In this document: in pieces, positions 22,151 through 34,602 of the stretch
How positions within the stretch are numbered: position 1 is the stretch's first letter
Layout of the letters: every line of letters begins with the position of its first letter
Assembly: GCF_963678635.1 (NCBI RefSeq)
Contig: NC_087063.1
Location: 13,709,006 to 13,773,005 of the forward strand
DNA length: 64,000 nucleotides
DNA from: Symsagittifera roscoffensis
Lineage: Eukaryota > Xenacoelomorpha > Acoela > Convolutidae
Direction of reading: 5' to 3'
The notes under the pieces: model-generated
The model's input: only the letters and a program-made list of their open reading frames with translations
The model's database searches: none
What the model was told of the DNA's origin: nothing
Made by a program: the position numbers and the translations under genes

Positions 22151-22399
22151 TAGTAGTAACAAAAAGTAGATAGTAACATAAAGTTCATTCCCATAGCCTG
22201 CACATGCTGAATTTTGTTCCCATGGTCCGAACAGCGCCCCTAACATACAACAATGACGTTTATATAGGATAATTTGATGCATTTATATATACTTCAATCT
22301 TCGCAATTTTCTGTTGCAAATAAAAGACACTTGCAGCCCCGTTTTCAATAAACTATCGGCTCGCAAAAACATAAGTTGTTGTTCTGCTCAATCAATTTC

Positions 22400-22880
22400 A
22401 AACTCAGCCTTATCTTAAAACTGTTCTATAGAAAAAATCTGTTCGTGAAAAATGGATGTTTTTCTAAGCAAGCTGTTTCAGCAAATAAACTTCGAAACCC
22501 ATGAAGCAATTGGTATTGCAAATAATTTTAATTTTCTGTTAAAGCCATTCAATTAATGAATCTTTGAAATATTCTTGAAGTTGTTTGTTGGAGCAAATCG
22601 ATCCGCGAAAAATCAAGTTTTTCTCAGGTGAGCTACTCAAACAATGGAATTTTAAAATTTTTCGAGCTGTTTTTTAAACCAAATTGTTTTGCAAAAAATT
22701 TAAATTTTTCAATGGAAAGTAATCACGCAAAAAAAATTCTAAATAATTCAGGTAGTTTCATAGAGCGAATCAGTTGGCCAAAAAATCATGCTTTTCTTAA
22801 CAATGAATCCTTGAAACATTTTTATTTAATTCATGGAGCAAACAGGCTAGCAAAAAACTGAAATTTTTCTATGCAAGTTT
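22400..22880 (+). repeat. Degenerate ~100-bp tandem repeat
   Basis: A theme close to gagcaaatcgatccgcgaaa followed by tcaagtttttct recurs loosely near 22,440, 22,590, 22,680, 22,770 and 22,840. Strongly diverged. The 77-codon frame at 22,628-22,861 is part of this repeat and not called as a gene. Confidence 0.35.
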
Positions 22881-24460
22881 ATTTCAACTTGAGCATTGAG
22901 TTGAATAGTTAGATCGTCATACAAAAAAATCATCGCTCAAATTGCCATTTTTCTTTACCTTTCTGTTAACATTTGCCAAACACTCATACCTTACCAATTT
23001 TATTCCTTGTTTTAAAACACTACAAACACTATACCCAATGTAAACACATAGCTTGTATAACCCAGAAATCTAAAGCGTAAGTTAATACATTATGTCATCC
23101 ATGCCCCCGCGCCATGATCAGCACCATTGTTTACTACTCAAATCTTTATCTGCTCCACGGTGAATATCTTTCTCTTTGCTTTCTACAACTTCCAGTAACA
23201 CTAACCACAAAAAAATGAACTCAGAAATATTGTCGCTGCTCTTTCGACAGTTCAAATGCAAATTTAAAAACTCGATTGCAGTTTTAACGCAATAGCACTG
23301 TCTCAAGGTCAGAATTATTTCAAAAATTTAGGTTGTCCAATAACTTTGCTTAAAGCTATAATTTCAAAATTTTGTCTTCTACATCTGAATAAACTACAGC
23401 CATTCTATCCGTAAAATTATTTTCCAACAAGCAATGAAACTAGAATCATGAGCTATGCATATGGAAGCTTTTTTGGCCCATGTCAACAATCTCTAACCTA
23501 AACCCCCAAAAAGACCAAATAAACTATTTCAAAACTCTAATTCTTTATTTCCAATTTAGACTATCAAAAAACTTTATACGAAAAAAAGATGGTCGACAGA
23601 AAAAGAAGCGGAATGCATTTCAATTAATTTCAGCTGAAAATATTTTGAATTATGGATAAACTTTTTGGAATCAAATTGGATTTTTCGAATATCGGGTGAA
23701 ACAAATTTAGGTAAGCTGAAAAACTTGCTTTTTTAAAACATTTTTTGCATTTTTTGCTCATTTCTGATTCGGTTGAAAGTAAACATTTTGTTTCTGTAAC
23801 CTAGTGAGTTTTTGATCCGCCCTTAACAGGATTGGATGAGACGACAGAACATCCTCTTAGCACAAATATTTAATCAATTAGCTGAGAATTTTGTGGGAGG
23901 GATGCACATGTCACCCGTTGAATTATTCAAAGTTTGCATTTTTTTAATAGACTCGTAAATTTTTCTCGTCGCTATTAGAAAATTTTACTAAAATAGAAAA
24001 AAAAATGTTTTTTTTTCTAAATAGCCCAAATATTTTCGAAAAAATTGATTGTGGCCCGAAAATCTGCAGTAAACAGTGATCATTTGAGTTTTATGAATCA
24101 TCAGTTATTGAAATTTTTTTGGAATGATTGAACTCTTATCAGCCAGAATTCATCGTCAATATTACGAGACTAAACGGTGAGTTTTGTGAACTGTAAGCAG
24201 ATTCCACAACACGCCAAAAACATAAATGTTGCGGATTCCGCAATTTTGCTGTTTTTATTGGATCTTCTTTGCTGTTTTGGATTCCACGGGCAAATATCTA
24301 AAAACTGTATTGCACAAAACCGCTCCAAATACAGGACATTTTGCAGAACTTGCAACAAAATTTCGTGAAGTCCGCAACAAAACTTATGGAACCCGGAACA
24401 GTTTGAGGAATCCATAAGTAAATAGTAATATATGTGTGTTTAGTAAACTTAAGCTGTCGA
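22881..24460. other. AT-rich intergenic sequence, no gene recognised
   Basis: Only short ORFs without family resemblance. The patch 22,980-23,060 (…ctatacccaatgtaaacaca…) loosely resembles 41,210-41,290, just past the Polinton-like element. Confidence 0.5.
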
Positions 24461-24580
24461 GGAATCCGCAACTGAAAGCGGAATCAGCGAATTGTAAGCG
24501 GAATCCGCAAATTCTAAGCGGGGCCCTCAAATTGAAAGCGGAATCCGCAAACTGTAACCGGAACTCGCATAAGTTTGCTG
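24461..24580 (+). repeat. 20-bp minisatellite, six units
   Basis: Six consecutive 20-base units such as gaatccgcaaattctaagcg, with exact phase and moderate divergence. ORFs crossing it on both strands (24,384-24,674 minus, 24,436-24,696 plus) follow from the repeat. Confidence 0.85.
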
Positions 24581-24689
24581 AATTCGGAGGATCCAGGCGG
24601 GCAGATTTAGGCGGGGGGGGGGACGCTTCCTTCTCAGGGACTCGACCCCCTGACCACTTAGAAAAATTGGCCAAAACAGCGTCTTTTAG

Positions 24690-24800
24690 TGCTTAAGGAG
24701 AGCTCGGAAAATCAATTTGGTCGACCAAAAAAAACGGTCGTCAAATTTTTCAAAATTTTTTTGAAAGTCCGCCCCCCTCCATCGAGAAAATCCTAGATCC
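24690..24800 (+). repeat. Dispersed repeat fragment with poly-C, copy 2
   Basis: Second copy of 22,040-22,150. A G-run (24,613-24,622) lies just upstream. Confidence 0.5.
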
Positions 24801-27030
24801 GCTCCTGTTTGGATCGTTAGTCCTTGTTCATAGTTCTCTTTCGTTTGTCATTTTTTTAAAAATCAGTTTTGGTAAGTTTTTCTCAATAAAAAAATGATGC
24901 CAAGTACAAGTTTTTCAAGAGGCAAAAAAACAGGACAGCTTGAGAACTGCAGGGGTTTTGAAAAAGCAAACAGTTCCCTCGAAAGCATAAAAAATCATGC
25001 TCCAAAAATTACTTGGATATATTCTTCTTCAACTTTTTCGAGTTGGTTTCACATAACTAATTTGGAGTGTTCGCTCTTTTGGAGATAAGTTAGAGATTTG
25101 TTTTATATAACGGTTGTGGCTAAATGCCAAGGGTAAAAAATGAGAAATTCAAAATAAAAACGGTTTTAATATTAATTTTCAGCTTCTAGATTTTAAAGAA
25201 TACAACTCAACGAGTTATGGTTGTTGGCGACGTGAAAAACCTAAACCGATTTGACGATTGCTCAATCAGGTAAACTAGACGGATGACAATGGTAGTGAAC
25301 TTCACGGAGAGCAAATCAAAGGTGATGAAATCAAGAGTTAGCAGTTAGCCCGGGCTGAGGTGTTCGACTTATGATTTGACCTAATTTGACCCATGACTGC
25401 TTAAATATTGACGGAGCATCCTTCTTGGCCTTGTGATAGTTCATTTCTTGCTGATTGTAAATAAAATACTTACAACATGACTAGAAATATATCCTTAGGA
25501 ACAATTTTCCCTGTGTCGATCTGCGTGTTGACGAACATACATGTTTCCACAGTCTCCATTCTTCACTTTCTCGTTACGGTTAACGGCAGGATTTATCTAA
25601 AAATTGGGAAAACTTTAAACTAGGACTTTGGAAGTGTTCCAAATTTAAGGATTAAAAGTTCAAACTGAATAAAAGAAAAAACGTATATTTTTTTCTTCTC
25701 GAGAAATAACGACTTGTGGAATTGAAGAAAAATTTAAATGACTGTTTTTGATTGGCGAACAAAAATAATGATTTGCCTACGTAGTTATCCTCCTTTAGTC
25801 ATGACGTCCGTTCTTCTAAATAATTGACGTCAAAACTTACGCAAATTTCGTTTTATGCTAATTACTTGGAACTGTCATCAATGTCTACGTTATTTTCCTT
25901 TTTCGCTAATGTCGTCATCCCTTACGAAAACTTCCTTGTATGACGGAAATTCAAGAAACTCAGCAGTTTCTAGATATAACGTTGGATGAATTCTAATCAT
26001 TTTTTGAAAAATGTCTATTTTAGAGTTTTTATGTTCCCAATTTACTCTATGAGAAAAAAAGAAAAAACGCCATGGCACTTTTTTGATGAAATACATGTAG
26101 ACTCTTACTTTTTTCAAAATTTTTTGCATGTTTATATTGTCCAAGTAGAGTTCTCTGACTAAGTGAAGGCCCATTTAGGGAAACTTACTCAATCAAAGAG
26201 TTTACTTTTGAGCCAACTATTAAGAATCAAAGCCCCAAACTTACAGCTGAACTACACCTGACAAGAAAAGAAGTTTTTTGTTTAATTTGGAAAATTTGAA
26301 CTTAATCGAAACGTCGTATGATAATATAACAAAGACACTTTTTATCCCCTACCCGATACCCAAATTTGTCAAAACGCCCAGCGAAATTCTTTTTTCTTTC
26401 TTTTTTTTTGAAGATTTTAAAGTTCAAAGCCCTGCTTGATGATCAGGTTTGGAAAAAGAATTTCAAAGCTTTGCATTGAAAAATTCATCAAACTCGTGCT
26501 ATCCTCTCAAATTTAAACCGAAATCAGAGATTTCGACTATCTACTCAATAAACCAGCAATTTTACATGATGATTATATGCAAATTATTAAATTGACTTGA
26601 AGAAAACTGGCAGAAAATCTACTTTTTTTGTTTTTGATTCTTGGGTGAATTTTATCAGCGATTTTTCTTGTTTTTACAGCAAGCAATCTGTGGTCATTTA
26701 TTTTTGCAATTGTGTTTTTTTTTTAAATTATCGGGAAAAATTTAATCCTTAATAGTTGCATTTTTTACTGATTGGATACAAGAACTTACGATAAATGAAC
26801 AATTTTTGTGAAAAAAAACCCTGAAATGGAAGTTTATTTCTGATTAGAAACAAAATTTTATCAAAGTTTCCCTAAAAGTAAGGGAAGTTTTCTTTTCAAC
26901 TTAACTACAGACAACTAGCTCCTATCTCAGCTTTTAATCAGTCATATTCCTTGTTCCTTTACTCAGTAACTTATTTCTAAGAATAATATCTTTGGTTCTG
27001 AAGATTAACCTTACCTACTCACACAGTTTT
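24801..27030. other. Mostly non-coding, two weak exon candidates
   Basis: No recognised gene. On the minus strand 25,474-25,559 reads from ATG as METVETCMFV and on to a consensus donor GTAAGT. An unrecognised 94-codon ORF with ATG lies at 25,890-26,174 (minus). Both are unsupported by homology. Confidence 0.3.
25474..25559 (-). other. Candidate coding exon ending at a GTAAGT donor
   Basis: Twenty-eight codons from an ATG preceded by an in-frame TGA. They read NTQIDTGKIVPKDIFLVM before a perfect GTAAGT. No family is recognised. The next AG only 23 bases on would give a stop within a few codons, so the gene structure is unclear. Confidence 0.15.
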
Positions 27031-27038
27031 TAACAGAA

Positions 27039-27444
27039 ATGGTAACAATCAAGGTGCTCGAGTCAGTCTCTGGGATTTTCTGGGTTCAAATGGATGTCTC
27101 AATTCAAAATTGGTACATGATTGAAATCATGAGGAGATACTTCAGTCAACACCACCAGATACCGGTTCCCATCTCCGCGAATCAGCTAGGAACGATAGTA
27201 ATGATGTCACAGATTGCAGAACAAGTTGCGATGGACTGTACCCAGGTTCCTGATTCTAGAGGTTTGGCTAAACCTGTAAACGACTTCCTCTTCCGAGGGG
27301 AAAAAAAGATCTGCGGAGAGCCCAACTGCAATCGAAGAGAATGAGGGGTTCCTTGAACCAAGGACTCCAGTGAGCAAACCACCAAGACAACCACCAGCGT
27401 TGGAGGCAAGACCAGCTTTCACTCCTCAGCTGCTCGACCTTTGA
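27039..27444 (+). pseudogene. Unidentified GC-rich exon-like sequence with one frameshift
   Basis: The stretch is distinctly GC-richer than its surroundings and follows an acceptor-like tttttaacag. One frame runs from ATG (27,039) to about 27,285, including SGIFWVQMD near the start. The following coding-like stretch, SSSEGKKRSAESPTAIEENE and a proline-rich tail to a TGA at 27,442, is in the next frame. A single indel near 27,285 would explain this. The opening loosely recalls the first strands of Tudor-type domains, but I cannot confirm that. It could be an exon of a host gene or a decaying copy. Confidence 0.35.
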
Positions 27445-29234
27445 TTTGTTAATGGTTTGGCTGTTGTCTGGTGCTTTGTAATCTATTTTTTTTGCATCTA
27501 GTTTTTCTAAGAGATAGGAACAAAGAGGTCATAAAAAATTGATAAAAAACTTTTGCACACGGATTAAAAATCAAACTAATCAAATCCTTCATTATTTTTC
27601 CAGCCTACATGTTAAAATAATTCAATCCAAAAACTTCATTCATTCAAGAAAAATATCATTAAAATTTTTTGAAAGTTTAAACAAACTCTGACAAGTTTTT
27701 CTTGCACTGTTAATAGTTAAAATATTTAAATTTTTTGCTCAAAAAATGATCATTAAGAGATCCATTCCGTACATGTGTGTTGATCAAAACATCAGAAAAT
27801 TAAAGTATTAAGATAAGAAATGAACAAAAATAGGAAATATTGTAACAAGGTTTTTTAAAATAAATTTTTGCGTTTTTCGCATACACATAAGAAAAAAGTT
27901 AAGTTTTTGCCAATGGTTTTTAAAAAGCCACAAAAAAACTTGCATCCTGTAAAAGAACTTTATTAATTTTTTGCCATTTTCTTGAAAAAACCAAATCAAA
28001 ATTTGGGACAAAATTCTGAGTTAATTTTTGCACACGTGTTAAGAAATAAATAAATTTGTTCATTAAAAAAGCTTTTAACTAAACTGAAATTAAAATTGGC
28101 AAGATTTTGGCTAGCAAATAATCAATTACTAATAAAAAAATTTGACACGCTCACTATTTACAGAACCATAACCACCAATGAACAATCAACAATTTGCAAC
28201 AAACCAAACTCATGCTCCGAGTTGTGATTTTTTGAATTGTTCCCAAAAAAGCTTATTCAAGGGTTTGAGTAAACGCAAGCTACTGGGCAGAGCTGAGATG
28301 ATGTCTTTTAATTTTTTTGCAGCAGGCCTTTCTTTGCAACACTGGGTAACTTTTCCGGTATTTTAGATTCCAAGTTGAGTTCAACTGCACGATTCAATTG
28401 ATAGAAAACTTCACTTTTGATGAAATAATATGGGAGTAAAGTCTGTTTTTTTTTTACAAAGTTCGAATACAGTCAACATTTTGATAAGTGAAATGATTTT
28501 TATCTAAATTTTGCAAAGTTCGATCGAGCAATGATTCGATTATTACTAAGTGAAACTTGCAATTGTTCACTAAACAGAATGATGAATGGTTGGTTACACA
28601 GTAGTCTTGAATAACAATGAAACTTTCATAAAAATTTTCTGAGATAGAGATAAAAATAAATTTGACTTGTAATCCGAATACAAAGTATGTCATCACTGAA
28701 ACACAGATATCATCACTGATTGTTTGTTGGAAATGAAATCTAGGTACATTGAATTGCTTATATAGTAGTTCTAGCACCTACGCAATGTCCATATTTGGAT
28801 CAATACTTACTCACTATCCAATTAAGATAAAATTACCTTATTTGAAATGTACAGAGAGTCATCTACATTTCCTACTCTCCATCATTTTTCGAATAATTTC
28901 TTGTTCAAAAGCTTCTACTGATCAGTTGCTCTGAATCTCACACAAAAAAGTGTTTATTAAAAAAAGATTTCCTTAGCAACCAACTATATTGAAACTGCTG
29001 AAAACAAAAAAAATGGGAGAGTTTTTTTTTTACTTTAAGACTTGCTTCCATTGCTAAAGAAAAACTCACAAGACAAATCGAAAAAACCCAGCATGTGTAT
29101 CATGGAGAAAAAGAAGCAAAATGATATCGTCAATACAAAATACTCTTATTCACGAAGCTAAAAACTTTGGACTCGTTCCTATATTGGAACCCTATTTTGA
29201 CAAGGACTCAACCATGGAGTGTATGACACCACTC
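27445..29234. other. AT-rich intergenic sequence, no gene recognised
   Basis: Homopolymer-rich. Short ORFs only (for example 28,178-28,366 and 28,454-28,777 minus), none recognisable. Confidence 0.5.
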
Positions 29235-29824
29235 ATCGAGTGTATGACATAGCAACATAGAAGAAAAGGGGGCTCACAATCAAGGAAGTCAGTGTGAACA
29301 ATTCAAAATACATTCAAAGAACTCGCTCAAGTCTTGGGAGATTTTTTGTTTGTTGAGAAAAACAATGTTAAATAATTTTGTTTAGTGATGAGGCTACTAT
29401 ACTCATGTAATTGAAGTATTCACCTTCCTGAATCACTTTATAAAATTTTTGTGAGCTGAACAGTATGAGTTGGAACAATGGTTTTTCTAAAAACTTTTTT
29501 AAAGCTTTAAAAAAAGTTGGCATTTTGTCTTTCAAAAAATTTTTCGCTAACATTTCTGGAATTTCAAATTTTACAAAATTGCAAGATTTGGATACAGTCA
29601 CAATTTTCAGATTGGACTTTGTATAATGGAAGAATTTAAATTTTTTTCAGATAATACAAAAACAGATTTCATAGAGTATCGTAGGGAAGAAAAAAACCAA
29701 AATAGTAAGAAAGAAAACACTTGGAAAAACAACCAAATTTAGAAAAAGAGTAGTATGATAAATTGGTTGATTTTATCTCCACATTTGGTTTTTTGTAGAG
29801 ACATTCTAAAAGCTTGTATCTTTT

Positions 29825-30241
29825 TTGACGAATGCACTGAAGCAAATGAACGTCCAGAAAAAGATTGAAAAACTCAGAAATTTTGATTTGACTAAGCATT
29901 ACTTTTCATCAAGTACAAAAATAGAAAAACTCTTTTGTTTGCGACTGTATCGTTTTGGATACGAACACATAAGTGAAAAAGAAGCACAAAAGTTTCAGTT
30001 TCGGCGTCTCATTGGATATGCAATTACCTGTTTGGATTCATTTTTTGCACATTCCATAATCTTCCGACTTTGTGCATCTGTACATGATGCAGTTGGATCT
30101 GTGAAGTCTACTACGCACAAGGGACCTGGTGATTGTTATAATGCACATATATTTCTTGATTGTAGTGACTGTATTGATTTTCTATTTTTTAAAAACTTTT
30201 GCTTCAACAGTATATGCTTTGTTCGGTTTTTAGTCATCTAA
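29825..30241 (+). pseudogene. Unidentified element-encoded ORF, copy 1
   Basis: A 138-codon frame including CLDSFFAHSIIFRLCASVHD and SVKSTTHKGPGD. The duplicate at 34,140-34,499 retains the second half in a frame opening at 34,245 and is otherwise broken. I do not recognise the family. Its position directly upstream of the D-I-E motif ORF is the same in both units. Confidence 0.4.
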
Positions 30242-30292
30242 AGCAAGAACTTAACCAAACATCTTAACTAAACAGGGAAAACAGTTATCATC

Positions 30293-30905
30293 ATGTGTCT
30301 GGCTGTTTTTGATATTGAGTGTTTCGAAAACAAAGTCATGACAGAATTAGGAGTTTATAAAAATGGACAAATTTTGGGATATTCTTTTATTCCTTCTAAA
30401 GAGTTCAAAACAAAGTCTCAATTTGCGTGGTGTACAAAGAGTCTTCATGGAATCAATATGAACAGTGGTTATGAAAATCAAATTGAGCTTAAAAACAAAC
30501 TGAGAAAACTAAAAACTCCAGAAGCGGCGTTTTCTGCGAAAAATTATGAAAAAGGTAAACTTCTGTCGGAAATTTCAGAAACAAAAATACAAGAACGGAT
30601 GACTACTCATGCCTAAAAATTCAGAATTTGAGTTTTAAAGAAGAAGAACATGATTGGAGGTGTAGCAACTACCTTTTGGTCATGCACTAATTTTTCACTA
30701 TGCAGAAGTAAAAGCGGTTACATACGGAACACGGATTCGATATTTTGTTAACGATTTGTAAATCACATAAATCATTTTGTATTATCTTGTGTTTTAGAAA
30801 AGAAAAAATTAATCTTAACCAAATTTTTTATTACAAAATTCAGATGGGTGATGAATGTGAAAAGCAATTAAACTTTGGAATCCCTAATTTTGACAGAGAA
30901 TAATA
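30293..30905 (+). pseudogene. Polinton-associated ORF with exonuclease-like D-I-E motif, copy 1
   Basis: ATG at 30,293 opens a 107-codon frame with VFDIECFENKV, a D-x-E arrangement like the first motif of DEDD exonucleases, then LHGINMNSGYE. A TAA at 30,614 interrupts it. Related coding continues through further stops: EEEHDWRCSNY near 30,640 and KQLNFGIPNFDRE before 30,903. A partial second copy of the downstream half is at 31,859-32,128. The proteins look like one that accompanies Polinton-type integrases in invertebrate genomes. The exonuclease idea rests on one motif only. Confidence 0.45.
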
Positions 30906-31616
30906 AACGAAAATCAGGGAAATTTTTTGGCTGTACGTGTAACAGATCTCTTTCAGCTTTTCTGTGCCATTTTGTTATGGTTTATTACTAGCATGGGCAA
31001 TCGTTCGGATAATGTTATCCAATACATGTGAAGAAAAAATAGTTTGGGTAGCAAATTATGAAATACAGCAGGTTGTCTTTTACCTTCTCTAAAGCTATGA
31101 ATAAAATAATTTCTATGATTAAAATATTGTACGTGTAACAGATCTCTTTCAGTTGTTCGTTGCCATTTTTGTTATAATTTTATTACTAGCATGTAAAATC
31201 GTTTGGATAATATTATACAATGCATGTGAAAAGAAAAAAAGTTTGGGTAGCAATTTATCGAATATAGCAGATTGTGTTTTACATTCTCTAAACCTATAAA
31301 TTAAAAAATTTCTACCAAAAAACGATTTCAAGTGGATCTGGGAAATCGCAACTTATTTTTGTTTAGTTAAAAATTGGTAATTTTTAACCCAAAGTTGACA
31401 TTTTTTTATTAATATTATCAACCTATTTATAAACAAATGCAGAACAAAAACCTTAAGTTTATCCAAAAAGTTGACTTAGAACAGACCGATAACCTTTCCA
31501 ATAATTGAACAAAATACCTGTTCATATTTGATGACTCAAGTGATAAAATTTCAAATTCTAGGGGACTGGGGACAGGAGTCTAAGACACAGGGGACTGAAT
31601 ACAAAATATAATAAGC

Positions 31617-31823
31617 ATGAATGAGCAAAATATAGCAGTGAAAAACAGAAAGAGATATAGAATTACAAAATACAGACACAGTCTTGTTCAAACCACCGAA
31701 AGAATTATACAAATCAAAACTTTAAGCCAACAATTAGGTCTAGGATGTCAATTAAAAGAGTGGTGTCGAGAAGCAACATCTATTCATTACGGACAATTAC
31801 TCATTGATCTAACTCCAAAATAA
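31617..31823 (+). pseudogene. Element-encoded ORF with KEWCREATS motif, copy 1
   Basis: Sixty-eight codons ending shortly after EWCREATSIHYGQLLIDLTP. Copies at 32,854-33,141 and 35,735-35,945 share the block. A Cys-containing, basic N-terminus; function unknown. Confidence 0.4.
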
Positions 31824-31858
31824 GTGATTCGCTAGGATATTGTACGAAGAAGATTTTT

Positions 31859-32128
31859 AAAGAAGAAGAACATGATTGGAGGTGTAGCAACTACTTTTTG
31901 GTCATGCAATAATTTTTCACTATGCAGAAAGAACAACGGTTGCATACGGAACACGGATTCGATATTTTGTTAACGATTTGTAAATCACATAAATCATTTT
32001 GTATTATCTTGTGTTTTAGAAAAGAAGAAAAAAATCTTAACCAATTTTTTTATTACAAAATTCAGATGGGTGATGAATGTGAAAAGCAATTAACCTTTGG
32101 AATCCCTAATTTTGACAGAGAATCATAA
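31859..32128 (+). pseudogene. Second partial copy of the D-I-E ORF downstream half
   Basis: Repeats 30,630-30,905; a 68-codon frame from 31,922 ends KQLTFGIPNFDRES. It arose with the ~1.22-kb tandem duplication. Confidence 0.45.
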
Positions 32129-32853
32129 ACGAACATCAGGGAAATTTTTTGGCTGTACGTGTAACAGATTTTTTTCAGCTTTTCTGTGCCATTTTGTTAT
32201 AGTTTTATTACTAGCATGTGCAATCGTTCGGATAATGTTATCCATTACATGTGAAGAAACAATTGTTTGGGTAGCAAATTATGAAATACAGCAGGTTGTC
32301 TCTTACCTTCTCCAAAGCTATGAATAAAATAATTTCTATGATTAAAATATTGTACGTGTAACAGATCTCTTTCAGTTTTTCTGTACCATTTTTGTTATAA
32401 TTTTATTACTAGCATGTAAAATTGTTCGGATAATATTATACAATAAATGTGAAGAAACAAAAGTTTGGGTAGCAATTTATCGAATATAGCAGATTGTGTT
32501 TTACATTCTCTAAACCTGTAAATTAAAAATTTTCTACCAAAAAACGATTTCAAGTGGATTTGGGAAATCGCAACTTATTTTTGTTTAGTTAAAAATTGGT
32601 AATTCTTAACCCAAAGTTGACATTTTTTATTAATATTATCAACCTATTTATAAACAAATGCAAAACAAAAACCTTAAATTTATCCAAAAAAATGACTTGG
32701 AACAGACCGATAACCTTTCCAATAATTGAACGAAATACCTGTTCATATTTGATGACTCATAGTGAAGAAATTTCAAATTCTAGGGGACTGGGGACAAGGG
32801 TCTAAGACACAGGGGACTGAATACAAAATATAATAAGCAAGAATGAGCAAATT

Positions 32854-33141
32854 ATGGCAGTGAAAAACAGAAAGAGATATAGAATTACAAAATACAGACA
32901 CAATCTTGTTCAAACCACCGAAAGAATTATACAAATCAAAACTTTAAGCCAACAATTAGGTCTCGGATGTCAATTAAAAGAGTGGTGTCGAGAAGCAACA
33001 TCTATTCATTACGGACAATTACTCATTGATTTAACCCCAAAAACAAATGATCCGCTAGGATATTGTACAAAAAACGGTTCTATTTCATCGAAATTTGATT
33101 TAGCAGAAGGGAAAAAAATTTGGAAGATGAGCATACAATAG
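32854..33141 (+). pseudogene. Element-encoded ORF with KEWCREATS motif, copy 2
   Basis: The longest readable copy (95 codons), continuing through TNDPLGYCTKNGSISSKFDL before a stop. The duplicate pattern suggests this is closest to the ancestral reading. Confidence 0.4.
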
Positions 33142-34244
33142 GTCTCTATACTCCCAATATTTCAAACATTTTCCAAAAAACCTCAGAGCAACTCATTCTC
33201 CAGTGCCCAAAAATTTTCTTTTAATCTCTCCGCAAATGTCTACTTAATTTACTGCACGGGGAGCTGCACGACCTCCAAAAAGTAGACGCAGTAATATTGA
33301 AGAGAAAAATCAGAACTCACTAAAAAAGAACTTCATTGCTCAGTAGGAGAACTATTTGAAGCTCGCCTAAAAGCTTACAACTAATATCTTTTATCACTTC
33401 TTTTGTCATTAAGCGATTGACAAAGTATGGATCAGTTTGTTCTAATTTTCTACGCAGTTTTACAATTACAAAGTGTGCTACCAAAAAAAACCGAAGATGG
33501 AACAAAAGCAAGAAAAAGAGGAAGTTGTACCAACATAGAAGAAGAGGGGGTTCACAATCAAGAAAGCCAGTGCGATAAAGTGAACGTACATTCAAAGAAC
33601 TCGCCCAAATCTTCTGAGATTTTTTTTTGTTGAGAAAAGCAATGTTCAATAATTTCGTTGAGTGATGCTATTATAGTCATGTAATTGAAATATTCATCTT
33701 CCTGAATCGTTTTATAAATTTTTGTTGAGCTGAGCAGTATCAGTTGGAACAACGCGTTTTATAGAAACTTTCTTAAAGCTTCAAAAGCAGTCCGCATTTT
33801 GTCTTTCAAGTCTTTCAAAAAAATTTTCGCTAACACTTCTGGAATCTCAAAATTTACAAAAATGCAAGATTTGGATACAGGGTCACAGTTTTCAGATTGG
33901 ACTTTGCATGATCGAAGAATTAAAATTTTGTTAAGTTATCTTTCAGATATTAGAAAAACAGATCTCATAGATTATCGAAGGGAAAAAAATTCGGTAAAAA
34001 AACCAAAATTGTAAGAAAGAAAACACTTGGTAAAACAACCAAATTTAGAAAAATAGGAGTTTAATAAATTGGTTGATTTTATCCCCTCTGTTCGGTTTTG
34101 TAGAGATATTCTAAAAACTTGTATCTTTTTTGACGAATGCACTGAAGCAAATGAACATTCAGAAGTTGATAGAAAATCTCAGAAACTTTGATTTGACTAA
34201 ACATTTATTTTTCATCAAGTACAAAAATAGAGAAACTATTTTAT

Positions 34245-34499
34245 TTGTGTCCGTATCATTTTGGATACGAACATATAATTGAAAAAAAAAATGGACAAAA
34301 GTTTCCGTTTTGGCGTCTAATTGGATATGTAAATTCCTGTTTGGATTCATTTTTTGCACATTCCACAATCTTCCGACTTCTTGCATCTCTACATGATTCA
34401 GCTGGATCTGTGAAGTCTACTACGCACAAGGGACCTGGTTATTGTGATAATGCACATATATTTCCTTGTTCTATTGACTGTATTGATTTTCAATTTTAA
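34245..34499 (+). pseudogene. Unidentified element-encoded ORF, copy 2
   Basis: Counterpart of 29,825-30,241. The frame is open for 84 codons including CLDSFFAHSTIFRLLASLHD. Confidence 0.4.
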
Positions 34500-34602
34500 T
34501 ATTAAATTTTTTGCTTCGACAGTTTTGGTTTGTTAGCTTTTTAGTCATTTTATGTAAAAATTTAACCAAACAACCTAACCAAACAGGGAAAACAGTTATC
34601 AT

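Larger units (their letters stand above)
29235..33527 (+). repeat. Large tandem unit 1 of the Polinton-like left half
   Basis: Matches 33,528-36,352 with a shift of about 4.29 kb; for example caacatagaagaaaaggggg at 29,241 against 33,533. This unit itself contains a ~1.22-kb internal duplication (30,640-31,855 and 31,860-33,080), whereas unit 2 has a single copy of that block. Confidence 0.75.

Noticed and set aside
24461-24580. CRISPR-like array
   Set aside because: Units are contiguous with no spacers; an ordinary minisatellite.
29368-29601. Minus-strand ORF conserved in part at 33,558-33,752
   Set aside because: Conservation is explained by the tandem duplication, and the recognisable coding in the region is on the plus strand.
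32097-32327. 76-codon ORF with a hydrophobic stretch
   Set aside because: It lies in a duplicated block whose other copies are broken in that frame, so it is probably fortuitous.
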